Shown in pieces: positions 50,837-60,010 of a stretch of DNA of 64,000 nucleotides. The stretch is from Actinoplanes philippinensis. GTDB taxonomy: Bacteria; Actinomycetota; Actinomycetes; Mycobacteriales; Micromonosporaceae. The stretch is from positions 31,173-95,172 of the forward strand of contig NZ_FONV01000023.1 of assembly GCF_900113015.1 (NCBI RefSeq). The letters run 5' to 3'. The position numbers were made by a program, and so were the translations under genes. Every line of letters begins with the position of its first letter. Position 1 is the first letter of the stretch. Under the pieces are notes generated by a model, which worked only from the letters and a program-made list of their open reading frames with translations, did not search any database and was not told the DNA's origin.

Positions 50837-53800
50837 TCACACTGCGGTGACCGTCACCGTCACCTGCTCGCCGTCGCCGACCTCGCCGGTGAACCCGCCG
50901 GCCGGGTCGGCGAACTCCACCGTGGTGGCGAGCGTCTCACCGGCGACGAAGTCCCGGAACGTCTCGACCGCCGCCCGGACCGCCGGCGAGGCCGACAGCA
51001 CGAGGGTGATGCGGTCGCTGACGTCCAGGCCGGCGTCGCGACGGGCCTGCTGCACGACGCGGATCACGTCGCGGGCCAGGCCCTCGGTGGCCAGTTCATC
51101 GGTGACGACCGTGTCGAGGACCACGACACCACCGCCGGCCGGCAGCGGCGCGGAGTTCTCCACGTCGGAGGCGACCAGCTTCAGCTCGTACTCCCCGTCG
51201 GCCAGGGTGACGCCGGCCGCGACCGGCGCACCGTCGACGAGCTGCCACTCCCCGGCCTTGACCGCCTTGATCACCTGCTGGACCTGCTTGCCGACCCGGG
51301 GGCCGAGCGCCCGCGGAACGACGGTGAGGACCTGCTGGCAGTACGCGGCGACGTCGTCGGTGAAGACCACGTCCTTGACGTTGACCTCGTCCTTGACCAG
51401 GTCACCGAGGCCGGCCAGCCGGCTTCCGTCGGCCGTGGCCACGGTGAGCGAGGCCAGCGGCAGCCGGACCCGGAGGCCCTTCGCCTTGCGCAGCGACAGG
51501 GCCGCCGAGGCGACGTCCCGGATCGCGTCCATCGAGGCGACCAGCTCGTGGTCGGCCGGGAACGCGTCCGCCGAGGGCCAGTCGGTCAGGTGCACCGAAC
51601 GGCCGCCGGTCAGGCCGCGCCAGATCTCCTCGGTGGTCAGCGGCGCGAGCGGCGCCACCACCCGGGTGACCGTCTCCAGCACGGTGGCGAGGGTGTCGAA
51701 GGCGTCCTCGTCCCCCTCCCAGAACCGGTCCCGCGAGCGGCGCACATACCAGTTGGTGAGTGCGTCGAGGTAGCTGCGGACGCTCGCCGCCGCACCCGAG
51801 ATGTCGTAGTCGTCCATCTGCCGTTGCACGTCGCTGACCAGCTCGCCGGTCTTGGCGAGGATGTACCGGTCGAGCAGGTGCTGGGAGTCGGTGCGCAGGC
51901 GTGCCTCGTGACCCGAGGCGTTCGCGTACAGGCTGAAGAAGTACCAGACGTTCCACAGCGGCAGCAGGACCTGGCGCACCGAGTCGCGGATGGCCGGCTC
52001 GGTGACCGGCATGTCGCCACCCCGGAGCACCGGCGACGACATCAGCATCCAGCGCATGGCGTCCGAGCCGTACGTGTCGAACACCCGGTACACGTCCGGA
52101 TAGTTCCGCAGCGACTTGGACATCTTGCGCCCGTCCTCGCCCAGCAGGATGCCGTGGCTCAGGCAGTTGCGGAACGCGGGCCGGTCGAACAGCGCCGTGG
52201 CCAGCACGTGCATGGTGTAGAACCAGCCGCGGGTCTGCCCGATGTACTCGACGATGAAGTCGCCCGGGTAGTGGTGCTCGAACCAGTCCTTGTTCTCGAA
52301 CGGGTAGTGCACCTGGGCGAACGGCATCGACCCGGACTCGAACCAGCAGTCCAGCACCTCGGGGACCCGGCGCATGACCGACTTCCCGGTCGGGTCGTCC
52401 GGGTTGGGCCGGGTCAGCTCGTCCACGTACGGCCGGTGCAGGTCGGTGACCTTGACCCCGAAGTCGCGCTCCAGCTCCTCGTACGAGCCGTACACGTCGA
52501 CGCGCGGGTACTGCGGGTCGTCCGACTTCCAGACCGGGATCGGCGAGCCCCAGAACCGGTTGCGGGAGATCGACCAGTCGCGGGCGTTCGCCAGCCACTT
52601 GCCGAACGAGCCGTCCTTGATGTGGCCCGGGGTCCAGTTGATCTGCTGGTTCAGCTCGACCATCCGGTCCCGGAACTTCGTCACCGCGACGAACCAGGAC
52701 GACACCGCCTTGTAGACGAGCGGGGTGTCGCAGCGCCAGCAGTGCGGGTACGAGTGGACGTACGCGTCGTGGCGCAGCACCACGCCACGCTCCTTCAGCA
52801 CGGCGATCACCGGCTTGTTCGCGTCGAAGACCTGCAGGCCCTGGAAGTCCGGGACCAGCGAGGTGAAGCGGGTGTGCTCGTCGACGGTCACCACGGTCGG
52901 GATGCCGGCCGCGTTGCAGGCGTTCTGGTCGTCCTCACCGAAGGCCGGGGCCATGTGGACGACGCCGGTGCCGTCCTCGGTGGTGACGAAATCGGCGCCG
53001 AGCACCTGGAAGGCGTTCTCCCCGGCCGGCTCGACGAGGAAGTCGAACAGCGGCGTGTAGCGGCGGCCGACCAGGTCCGCGCCCTGCACGGTGCCGACCT
53101 GCTCATAACCTTCGAGCTCCTTGGCGTACGCGCCGACGCGCCCCGCACCCAGCAGCAGCCTCTGCCCGTCCTTCTCGAGCACGGCGTACTCGATGTCCGG
53201 TCCGACGGCCAGCGCCAGGTTCGACGGCAGGGTCCACGGCGTGGTGGTCCAGACCGCGATGTCCTCGCCCGTGTCCAGGCGGAACTTCACGGTCAGCGCC
53301 GGGTCGGTCCGGTCCCGGTAGACGTCGTCCATCCGGGTCTCGGTGTTCGACAGCGGGGTCTCACAGCGCCAGCAGTACGCCAGCACCCGGAAACCCTCGT
53401 ACACCAGGCCCTTGTCGTGCAGGGTCTTGAAGGCCCACATGACCGATTCCATGTAGGCCGGGTCGAGGGTCTTGTAGTCGTTCTCGAAGTCCACCCACCG
53501 GGCCTGCCGGGTGACGTACTTCTCCCAGTCCTTGGTGTAGGCGAGCACCGACGCCCGGCAGGCCTCGTTGAACTTCTCGATGCCCAGGTCGACGATCTGC
53601 GCCTTGCTGGTGATGCCGAGCTGCTTCTCGGTCTCCACCTCGGCGGGCATGCCGTGGGTGTCCCAGCCGAAGCGCCGCTCGACGTGCCGGCCCCGCATCG
53701 TCTGGTAGCGGGGGACCAGGTCCTTCACGTACCCGGTGAAGAGGTGCCCGTAGTGCGGCAGGCCGTTGGCGAACGGCGGGCCGTCGTAGAAGACGTACTC

Positions 53801-53950
53801 GTTGGAGCCGTTCTCCCCGGCCGGGTTCCGGTCGACGGACGCCTCGAAGGTCTTGTCGGCCGCCCAGTGGTCGAGGACGGCACGCTCGACCGCCGGCAGA
53901 TCCGGGCTCGCCGGAACGCCGGTGGCGTCGGTGTGTTTCGGGTAGGCCAT
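50837..53950 (-). CDS. ileS: Isoleucyl-tRNA synthetase (long type)
   Basis: A 1037-residue class I synthetase. The HIGH motif is HYGH (66-69, in PFANGLPHYGHLF), and KMSKS is in DGRKMSKSLRNYPD (about 608-612). The editing domain lies between them with HMAPAFGEDD. The length and sequence fit the eukaryote-like IleS type common in actinobacteria, which in other species is often less sensitive to mupirocin than the E. coli type; that property is not shown here. It is preceded by a T-box leader reading tRNA-Ile. Confidence 0.96.
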   Translation of the reverse strand: MAYPKHTDATGVPASPDLPAVERAVLDHWAADKTFEASVDRNPAGENGSNEYVFYDGPPFANGLPHYGHLFTGYVKDLVPRYQTMRGRHVERRFGWDTHGMPAEVETEKQLGITSKAQIVDLGIEKFNEACRASVLAYTKDWEKYVTRQARWVDFENDYKTLDPAYMESVMWAFKTLHDKGLVYEGFRVLAYCWRCETPLSNTETRMDDVYRDRTDPALTVKFRLDTGEDIAVWTTTPWTLPSNLALAVGPDIEYAVLEKDGQRLLLGAGRVGAYAKELEGYEQVGTVQGADLVGRRYTPLFDFLVEPAGENAFQVLGADFVTTEDGTGVVHMAPAFGEDDQNACNAAGIPTVVTVDEHTRFTSLVPDFQGLQVFDANKPVIAVLKERGVVLRHDAYVHSYPHCWRCDTPLVYKAVSSWFVAVTKFRDRMVELNQQINWTPGHIKDGSFGKWLANARDWSISRNRFWGSPIPVWKSDDPQYPRVDVYGSYEELERDFGVKVTDLHRPYVDELTRPNPDDPTGKSVMRRVPEVLDCWFESGSMPFAQVHYPFENKDWFEHHYPGDFIVEYIGQTRGWFYTMHVLATALFDRPAFRNCLSHGILLGEDGRKMSKSLRNYPDVYRVFDTYGSDAMRWMLMSSPVLRGGDMPVTEPAIRDSVRQVLLPLWNVWYFFSLYANASGHEARLRTDSQHLLDRYILAKTGELVSDVQRQMDDYDISGAAASVRSYLDALTNWYVRRSRDRFWEGDEDAFDTLATVLETVTRVVAPLAPLTTEEIWRGLTGGRSVHLTDWPSADAFPADHELVASMDAIRDVASAALSLRKAKGLRVRLPLASLTVATADGSRLAGLGDLVKDEVNVKDVVFTDDVAAYCQQVLTVVPRALGPRVGKQVQQVIKAVKAGEWQLVDGAPVAAGVTLADGEYELKLVASDVENSAPLPAGGGVVVLDTVVTDELATEGLARDVIRVVQQARRDAGLDVSDRITLVLSASPAVRAAVETFRDFVAGETLATTVEFADPAGGFTGEVGDGEQVTVTVTAV

Positions 53951-53955
53951 TCTGG

Positions 53956-54160
53956 TGTTCCCCTCAAGCAGTTCACATGACGTGACTGCGAGGACGAGCC
54001 TTCGACGAAGACCCGCGGTACCACCTCGCTTGGCGGTTCTTGGAGACCCGCCCGCTCATTCGCCGGATGATCTGCGCGGTCCGGTGTCCGCCCGGTTCTA
54101 CTCGGATCCGAGGATCTTTTCTTCCGGAGGCTCCCCGGTGATGGCCGGTTCAAAGCCTGC
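53956..54160 (-). ncRNA. T-box riboswitch upstream of ileS (isoleucine)
   Basis: The minus-strand leader contains the T-box sequence GGTGGTACCGCGGG (54012-54025), which pairs with the NCCA end of uncharged tRNA. About 115 nt earlier lies a short stem I with the sequence CCATCACCGGGGAGCC, whose ATC (54140-54142) is the isoleucine specifier codon. Actinobacterial ileS leaders of this compact kind are known to act on translation, by freeing the ribosome binding site when uncharged tRNA-Ile binds. Here the gene's GAGGGG lies about 50-60 nt after the T-box with no T tract between, which fits that mode. Exact ends are estimates. Confidence 0.88.
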
Positions 54161-54204
54161 GTGCAGACAACGATACCGGCCACCCTCGGATTCCCTCATC
54201 CGCA

Positions 54205-55752
54205 TTACCGCTCGGGGCGCAGCGTCCTCGACCAGAGCGCCACACCGTCCCGATCGCGCAGGTGAACGGTCAGGTCACCGGACCGGCCGTCGATCTCCAC
54301 CTCGCCGAAATGCTGGAAGCCCTGTGCCGGCGACGTGTTCGCGACCGGCGGGGCGTTGACGAAGACGGCCTCCGGCCCGAAGGTGCCGTCCAGCGCGTTC
54401 GGCCCGAAGGCGCCGGCGTGCGCGGGCCCGGAGACGAACTCCCAGAACGGGGTGAAGTCCTGCACCGCCGCCCGGGCCGGGTCGTAGTGGTGTGCGGCGG
54501 TGTAGTGCACGTCGGCGGTGAGGAAGACGATGTTGCTCACCCGGTGCCGGTGGGCGGCCCGCAGCACCTCGGCGAACTCCAGCTCACGGCCCTTCGGCGC
54601 GCCCGGGTCGCCCTGGGCCACCCCCTCCTGCGCGGTCGCGCCGTCCGGGACCACCAGTCCGAGCGGCAGGTCGGCGGCGATCACCTTCCAGGTGGCGCGG
54701 CTGCGGCGCAGACCCTCGATCAGCCATTCGCGCTGCTCCCGGCCGAGCAGGCCACGGGACGGGTCGGCGTACGTGTTGCCGTCGTTGGGGTCCTTGACGG
54801 TCCGCATGTCCAGCACGAAGACGTCGAGCAGCGGGCCGTACGGGATCCGCCGGTGAAGGGGCGCCGCAACCGGGCCGAGCGGCAGCCATTCGAGGTACGC
54901 CTGTCGCGCCCGGGCCGCGAGGACGTCCACCCGCTTCTCGGTGTAGCGGGCGTCGGCCAGGATCTCGCCCGGATACCAGTTGTTGGTGACCTCGTGGTCG
55001 TCCCACTGGTTGATCTGCGGCACCTCGGCGGCGAACCGGCGGTAGTGCTCGTCCAGCAGGTTGTAGGCGTACTGGCCACGGAACTCGTCGAGGGTCTCGG
55101 CGACCTTCAGCTTCGCGTCGGTGAGCACGTTGCGCCACATCCGGCCGTCGGGGAGGGCCACGGTCTCGGCGAGCGGGCCGTCGGCGTACACCGTGTCCCC
55201 GCTGTGCAGCAGGAAGTCGGGCTGCCGCAGCCGCATCGACTCGAAGATCCGCATCCCGCCGAAGGCGGGGTCGATGCCCCAGCCCTGCCCGGCCACGTCG
55301 CCGGTCCACAGGAACCGGATGTCGCGGCGGCGGTCCGGCGCGGTGGTCAGCTCGCCGCTCACCGGCGCGCCGAACAGCCCGGGCCGTTCCAGGCTCTCCA
55401 CCCGCACCCGGTAGAAGATCCGCTCCCCGGCGGGCAGGTTGCGCAGCCGCACCCGGCCGGTGAAGTCGGTGGCCGGGGTGACGATCGGACCGCGGAGCAC
55501 CCGGGAGCCGCGGAAGTCGGGCCGGCGGCTGGTCTGCACCCAGAGCCGGCCGGGGCGGTCGGCCCGGCTCCAGACGACGGCGGCGTCCGCTGTCGCGTCG
55601 CCGCTCTGCACGCCGTGGGTGAGCATCGGGCGGGTGCCGCCCAGGGAGAAGGCGGGAGCGCTCGCGGAGAAGGCGGGGGCTTCCAGGGCCAGGCCCGCAA
55701 CACCGCCGGCCACGCCGGCCCGCAGCAGGTTCCGCCGGGAGATCGAGGTCAT
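54205..55752 (-). CDS. Alkaline phosphatase D (PhoD-like) family protein, Tat-exported
   Basis: A 515-residue protein. The Tat signal is SRRNLLRAGVAGG at residues 5-17, followed by a hydrophobic stretch and AFSAS. An N-terminal Ig-like domain (about 40-140, HGVQSGDATADAAVVWSRAD) precedes the metallophosphatase core with LHSGDTVYADGP, WDDHEVTNNW and VFLTADVHYTAAHHY. PhoD enzymes are phosphodiesterases/phosphatases of teichoic-acid or phospholipid substrates that use Fe and Ca. No Pho box was recognised upstream. It is divergent from the ArsR-like gene. Confidence 0.92.
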   Translation of the reverse strand: MTSISRRNLLRAGVAGGVAGLALEAPAFSASAPAFSLGGTRPMLTHGVQSGDATADAAVVWSRADRPGRLWVQTSRRPDFRGSRVLRGPIVTPATDFTGRVRLRNLPAGERIFYRVRVESLERPGLFGAPVSGELTTAPDRRRDIRFLWTGDVAGQGWGIDPAFGGMRIFESMRLRQPDFLLHSGDTVYADGPLAETVALPDGRMWRNVLTDAKLKVAETLDEFRGQYAYNLLDEHYRRFAAEVPQINQWDDHEVTNNWYPGEILADARYTEKRVDVLAARARQAYLEWLPLGPVAAPLHRRIPYGPLLDVFVLDMRTVKDPNDGNTYADPSRGLLGREQREWLIEGLRRSRATWKVIAADLPLGLVVPDGATAQEGVAQGDPGAPKGRELEFAEVLRAAHRHRVSNIVFLTADVHYTAAHHYDPARAAVQDFTPFWEFVSGPAHAGAFGPNALDGTFGPEAVFVNAPPVANTSPAQGFQHFGEVEIDGRSGDLTVHLRDRDGVALWSRTLRPER

Positions 55753-55811
55753 AGGGTGATGACTATCGATCGAAGGTGGCGTTCGGGTGGCCGTTCCCTA
55801 AACTCCGAGCT

Positions 55812-56810
55812 GTGATTCGGATCGAGCTGGACGAACCGACGCTCTCGCGGACCCGGATCGCGATCAGCCCGCTGCTCGAGACGGTGTGCAGTCTCTGGCT
55901 GGTGGCCCGCGATCCGGCCGGGCTGCCGTGGCCGTTCGCCGACTGGGTGCGGCAGGCGCGCGCGATCCCGCTGCCCGCTCCGGCGCAGCTCTACCTGCAC
56001 CTGCCCCGGCGGATGCCCGACTTCGTCGCGCCGATCCCGCTGACCTCGGCCCCGGCCATCGACGAGCAACTGGAGCTGCTTCGCCGTACCCCGCCCGAGG
56101 TGATCGACGCGCAGCTCGCGACCCATCACCGGGACGGCCGGCTGCCCGAGCACCTGCGGCCGTTCCGGGACGATCCGGAGACCGCGCTGGACCGGCTCGC
56201 CGACGGCCTCGCCACCTGGTGGGACGCGGCGCTGGCGCCACGCTGGCCGGCCATGCGGGCGGCGCTCGACGAGGAGGTGCTGCTCCGGGCCCGGGCGCTC
56301 GCCGCCGACGGCCCGGACGCGCTGCTCTCCCGGCTGCACGAGCGGATCATCTGGGAGCGGCCGGTGCTCACCCTGATCAAGCGGCTGGACGCCGGTTTCA
56401 CGGTCAGCGGCAGCCGGGTGCTGCTGGTGCCGCTGATCTTCTCCCGCGGCGGGATGCTCTGCTCCACCGACGACCCCGGGACGCAGATGGTCACCTACCA
56501 GTCCCGCGGCGCGGCGGTGCTCGCCGACAGCCCCGCGCCGGCGCCGGACGACCGGCTCGCGCTGCTCATCGGCCGGGGCCGGGCCACGGTGCTGCGCGCC
56601 CTCACCACGCCGTCGACCACCACCGCGCTGGCGGCCGTGCTGGGACTGGCGATGAGCACCGTCTCCGAGCACCTGGCCCATCTGCAGGCGGCCGGCGTGG
56701 TGCACCGGCGGCGGGCCGGGCGGCGGGTCCTCTACGGCCTGGAACCGGCCGGTCTGGCCCTGGTGAATCTGCTCGGCGAGGATTCGGCCCGCGCCGAATT
56801 CGTTTCCTGA
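55812..56810 (+). CDS. DUF5937/ArsR-type winged-helix regulator
   Basis: A 332-residue protein starting at GTG 55812. A long N-terminal domain (about 1-240, DUF5937-like) carries LSRTRIAISPLLETVCSLW. A C-terminal winged helix-turn-helix (about 260-330) shows TTTALAAVLGLAMSTVSEHLAHLQAAGVVHRRRAGRRVLY, seen as the recognition helix and wing. TAAACT (55799-55804) lies eight bases before the GTG, suggesting a leaderless message. It directly precedes an ABC exporter operon on the same strand, so it is the likely regulator; its ligand is unknown. Confidence 0.83.
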   Translation: MIRIELDEPTLSRTRIAISPLLETVCSLWLVARDPAGLPWPFADWVRQARAIPLPAPAQLYLHLPRRMPDFVAPIPLTSAPAIDEQLELLRRTPPEVIDAQLATHHRDGRLPEHLRPFRDDPETALDRLADGLATWWDAALAPRWPAMRAALDEEVLLRARALAADGPDALLSRLHERIIWERPVLTLIKRLDAGFTVSGSRVLLVPLIFSRGGMLCSTDDPGTQMVTYQSRGAAVLADSPAPAPDDRLALLIGRGRATVLRALTTPSTTTALAAVLGLAMSTVSEHLAHLQAAGVVHRRRAGRRVLYGLEPAGLALVNLLGEDSARAEFVS

Positions 56811-56839
56811 GATCGGCGGAGTTCTCTAGCTTTCGAGGC

Positions 56840-57817
56840 ATGGAAAGCGACTACGCCATCGAGGCGGAGGGTCTGCGCCGCGCCTACCGGTCCCGGACCG
56901 GCTGGCTGCGGCCACGCCTCACCACGGTCGAGGCGGTCCGCGGCGTCGACTTCACGGTCCGCCGCGGTGAGCTGTTCGGCCTGCTCGGCCCGAACGGCGC
57001 CGGCAAGACCACCACCATCAAAATGCTCAACACCCTGCTCATCCCGACCGGCGGTACGGCCCGGATCTGCGGTTTCGACGTCGAGAAACAGACCCGGGAG
57101 GTACGACGGCGCATCGGGTACGTGTTCGGCGGCGACCGTGGCCTCTACGACCGTCTCTCCGCGCTGGACAACCTGCGATACTTCGCCGAGCTGTACGGGG
57201 TGCCCGCCCGCGACCAGCGGAAGCGCATCGCCGAGCTGCTCGAACTGGTCCGGCTCGCCGGCCGGGAGCACGAGCGGGTCGAGGGCTACTCGCGGGGCAT
57301 GCGGCAGCGCCTGCACATCGCCCGGGGACTGCTGCACGCGCCGGAGGTGCTGTTCCTCGACGAGCCGTCGATCGGCGTCGACCCGGTCGCCGCCCGCGAA
57401 CTGCGCCAGACCGTGGCCAACCTGGCCGCCACCGGCACCACGGTCCTGCTCACCACCCACTACATGGCCGAGGCCGACGAGCTCTGCGACCGGATCGCGG
57501 TGATCGCCGACGGCCGGATCCAGGCCCTGGGCACGCCGGCCGAGCTGCGCAGCCGGGCGGACGGGCGCCGGATCGTCGAGGTGGAGGCGTACGGGGTGCC
57601 GGACACCGCCCTCGCGGCGCTGCGGGACCTGCCGGGCGTACGGGAGACGGCCGTGGAGACCCGCGGGGCGCTGCAGGTGCTGACCGTGCAGTCGGACGCG
57701 CACGTGGACATCCAGGGTGACGTGCTGCGTGAGCTGGCCGGGATCCGCCTGGGCCGGGTGGACAGCCGGGAGCCGACCCTGGAGGACGCGTACGTCACGA
57801 TCGTGGGCGCCTCATGA
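56840..57817 (+). CDS. ABC transporter ATP-binding protein (DrrA/ABC-2 type)
   Basis: A 325-residue ATPase. It has Walker A GPNGAGKTTT, Q-loop region in RRIGYVFGGDRGLYDRLS, signature YSRGMRQRLHIARGL (SRGMRQR replaces the usual LSGGQ), Walker B VLFLDEPSIGVDP and the H-loop LLTTHYM. The C-terminal ~80 residues form the DUF4162-like domain of drug/daunorubicin exporters. It energises the two permeases that follow. The ATG at 56840 lies 29 bp after the regulator gene; a TAGCTT shortly upstream could be a -10 for a leaderless start. Confidence 0.93.
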   Translation: MESDYAIEAEGLRRAYRSRTGWLRPRLTTVEAVRGVDFTVRRGELFGLLGPNGAGKTTTIKMLNTLLIPTGGTARICGFDVEKQTREVRRRIGYVFGGDRGLYDRLSALDNLRYFAELYGVPARDQRKRIAELLELVRLAGREHERVEGYSRGMRQRLHIARGLLHAPEVLFLDEPSIGVDPVAARELRQTVANLAATGTTVLLTTHYMAEADELCDRIAVIADGRIQALGTPAELRSRADGRRIVEVEAYGVPDTALAALRDLPGVRETAVETRGALQVLTVQSDAHVDIQGDVLRELAGIRLGRVDSREPTLEDAYVTIVGAS

Positions 57818-58584
57818 GGACCTTGCGGATGCTGATGGTGGGCACGCTGATGCACGCCAAGCACCTCAGCCGGTCGCCCTTCGAGATCGCCATCTCGCTC
57901 GTCGTGCCGGTGGTGCAGGCGGTGCTCGCGGTCTACCTGTTCCGCTCCGGCGGTGAACAGGACCGGCTGCTGCAGGCCGCGGTCGGCGCCGGGCTGATGG
58001 GCGTGTGGTCGTCGGTGCTCTTCGGCTCCGGCGGCGCCATCCAGAACCAGCGCTGGCAGGGCACCCTGGAGATGATCATGATGGCGCCGAGGCGGCCGGT
58101 CGTGGTGATCCTCCCGCTGACCATCGCCACCGGGATCACCGGCACCTACTCGCTGCTGGCCACCCTCATCTGGGGGCGGGTGCTCTTCGGCATCCGGCTC
58201 GACTTCGCCCACCCGTACGCCTTCCCGGTCGCCGCCGCCGTCTGCATCGTCGCGCTCGGCATGTTCGGGCTGCTGCTCGCGTCCACGTTCGTGCTGATGC
58301 GCAACGCCAACGCGCTCGCCAACGTCCTCGAATACCCGGTGTGGCTGGTCTCCGGCATGCTCGTGCCGCTCACCGTGCTGCCCACGTGGACCGGGCCGAT
58401 CGCCGCGGCGCTGCCCACCACCTGGGGCGCCCGCGCCCTGCACGAGGCGACCACCGGCGGCCCGGTCTGGCCGTCGGTCGCGATGTGCCTGGCGATCAGC
58501 GGCCTGTGCCTGGCGCTCGGCGCGGCCGCCCTCACCGTCGTCGAGCGGCGCGCCCGCGTCACCGCCACCCTGGCGCTGGCATGA
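57814..58584 (+). CDS. ABC-2 type permease subunit
   Basis: A 256-residue membrane protein with six predicted helices, including FEIAISLVVPVVQAVLAVYLF, two near residues 50-70 and 105-125, and VAAAVCIVALGMFGLLLASTF. GTLEMIMMAPRRPVVVI is the ABC-2 coupling segment. It overlaps the ATPase stop by 4 bp (ATGA), so the two are co-translated. It should pair with the second permease as a heterodimeric channel. Confidence 0.9.
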   Translation: MRTLRMLMVGTLMHAKHLSRSPFEIAISLVVPVVQAVLAVYLFRSGGEQDRLLQAAVGAGLMGVWSSVLFGSGGAIQNQRWQGTLEMIMMAPRRPVVVILPLTIATGITGTYSLLATLIWGRVLFGIRLDFAHPYAFPVAAAVCIVALGMFGLLLASTFVLMRNANALANVLEYPVWLVSGMLVPLTVLPTWTGPIAAALPTTWGARALHEATTGGPVWPSVAMCLAISGLCLALGAAALTVVERRARVTATLALA

Positions 58585-58657
58585 GCGAGCGCGCGAGCGA
58601 ATCATCAAAAGACGCCTGTAACTCATGGCGACGCCGGAGCGAAGCGGAGGTGGCGGC
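58585..58657. repeat. Palindromic intergenic repeat-like element between permease genes
   Basis: GAGCGAGCGCGCGAGCGAATCA is split here as GAGCGAGCGCGCGAG plus CGAATCA, directly after the first permease stop, and GGAGCGAAGCGGAGG lies about 30 bp later. Together they look like the short GAGCGA/GGAGCGAAGCGGAG elements scattered near gene ends in Micromonosporaceae. The second half supplies the ribosome binding site of the next gene. The repeat identity is from memory of related genomes, not shown inside this window. Confidence 0.45.
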
Positions 58658-59443
58658 ATGAGCGGGCTGAGGCTGGTGACGGTGGGCGGCATGATCGCCT
58701 ACCGAGCCCTGTTCAACTGGACCCGTCCGGCGCTGTTCGTCGGCACCCTCTTCATCGGGCCGCTGTTCCAGCTGCTGTTCTTCGCCTACCTGGGACGGCA
58801 ACTGCGCGTCGGCGACGACCAGTTCTTCCTCGTCGGCAACGCGGTGCTGACCGCCTCACTGGCCTGTGTGTTCGGCGGGACCATGGCGGTCGCCAACGAA
58901 CGCCGCTTCGGCACCCTCGGGCACGTGCTGCTGTCGCCGCGCAGCCGCACCGCGATCTTCTGGGGGCGCGTTCTGCCGTACGCCGGAAACGGGCTCTTGA
59001 TCTCGGTCTTCACCCTGACCGTGGCGTCGCTGATGCTCGGCCTGCGGATCCCGCCCGCCGCCCTGCCCGGTCTCGCGCTGGCCATGGCGGCCGGCTCGCT
59101 GGCCTGCGGCTTCTTCGGGCTGACGCTGGGCGCGCTGGGACTGCGGTTCCGCGACGTCTTCGTGATCTCGAACGTGGCGGTGGCGGTCCTCCTGCTGCTC
59201 ACCGGGGTGAACGTGCCGCCCGGCGACCTGCCGCAGTGGATGGTCACCGTCGGGCAGGGCCTGCCGATCACCCACGCGGCAGAGGCGGCCCGGATGCTGG
59301 CGGCCGGGCGCGGCCTCGATGCGGCCGCGCCCATGATCGGCCGGGAACTGCTGGTCGGAGCGGTCTACGCGATCGTGGCCGCGGTCCTGCTCAAGTTCTT
59401 CGAGGCCGAATCCCGTCGCCGGGCCAGTCTCGACACCCTCTAG
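58658..59443 (+). CDS. ABC-2 type permease subunit
   Basis: A 261-residue membrane protein with six helices (for example ALFVGTLFIGPLFQLLFFAYL and VISNVAVAVLLLLTGVNV). ANERRFGTLGHVLLSPRSRTAIF is the ABC-2 coupling segment and NVPPGDLPQWM the conserved loop. The ATG at 58658 follows GGAGGTGG by four bases; an ATG at 58625 is less likely. It is the third gene of the exporter operon. The transported compound (drug, lipid or polysaccharide) is not readable. Confidence 0.9.
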   Translation: MSGLRLVTVGGMIAYRALFNWTRPALFVGTLFIGPLFQLLFFAYLGRQLRVGDDQFFLVGNAVLTASLACVFGGTMAVANERRFGTLGHVLLSPRSRTAIFWGRVLPYAGNGLLISVFTLTVASLMLGLRIPPAALPGLALAMAAGSLACGFFGLTLGALGLRFRDVFVISNVAVAVLLLLTGVNVPPGDLPQWMVTVGQGLPITHAAEAARMLAAGRGLDAAAPMIGRELLVGAVYAIVAAVLLKFFEAESRRRASLDTL

Positions 59444-59445
59444 CT

Positions 59446-59862
59446 CTAGAGCTTGGGGAACCAGAGAGCCAGCTCACGCTCGGCGCTCTCCGGCGAGTCG
59501 GAGGCGTGCACCAGGTTCTCCCGGTTGGAGAGAGCGAGATCACCACGGATCGTGCCGGCGGCCGCCTTGCGGCCGTCGGTCGCGCCGATCATCGCCCGGA
59601 CCACCTCGATCACCGAGTCACCGGAGAGGACCAGGGCGGCCAGCGGGCCACTGGTCATGAAGTCCTTCAGCGGCGGGTAGAACGCCTTGTCCACGTGCTC
59701 CGCGTAGTGGGCGTCGGCCAGCGACGCGTCCATCGTGCGCAACTCCAGCGCCTCGACGACCAGGCCCTTACGCTCGAAACGGGACAGAATCTCGCCGAGC
59801 AGACCGCGGCGCACCGCGTCCGGCTTGATCAGGACGAGTGAACGCTCGGTGGTGCTGGACAC
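59446..59862 (-). CDS. ndk: Nucleoside diphosphate kinase
   Basis: A 138-residue enzyme that balances NTP and dNTP pools by phosphotransfer through His119 (NLVHASDSPESAERE). Other family segments are LVLIKPDAVRRGLLGEI and TIRGDLALS. The start is GTG at 59862 with GGAGGAA six bases upstream. It is convergent with the exporter operon with only 2 bp between stops, and no terminator is visible. Confidence 0.96.
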   Translation of the reverse strand: MSSTTERSLVLIKPDAVRRGLLGEILSRFERKGLVVEALELRTMDASLADAHYAEHVDKAFYPPLKDFMTSGPLAALVLSGDSVIEVVRAMIGATDGRKAAAGTIRGDLALSNRENLVHASDSPESAERELALWFPKL

Positions 59863-60010
59863 GCAGTTCCTCCGTTACACAGTGCAGGCAGACACGCGAG
59901 GTTCAGCCTATCGGTACCGGGAACCAGGCGAGCGGCGATGTCGGGACTGCCGCACTTTCGCGGATGCGCTGCCGGGTCATAACCTGACGGGAACTACCGG
60001 GAGGTCCACA

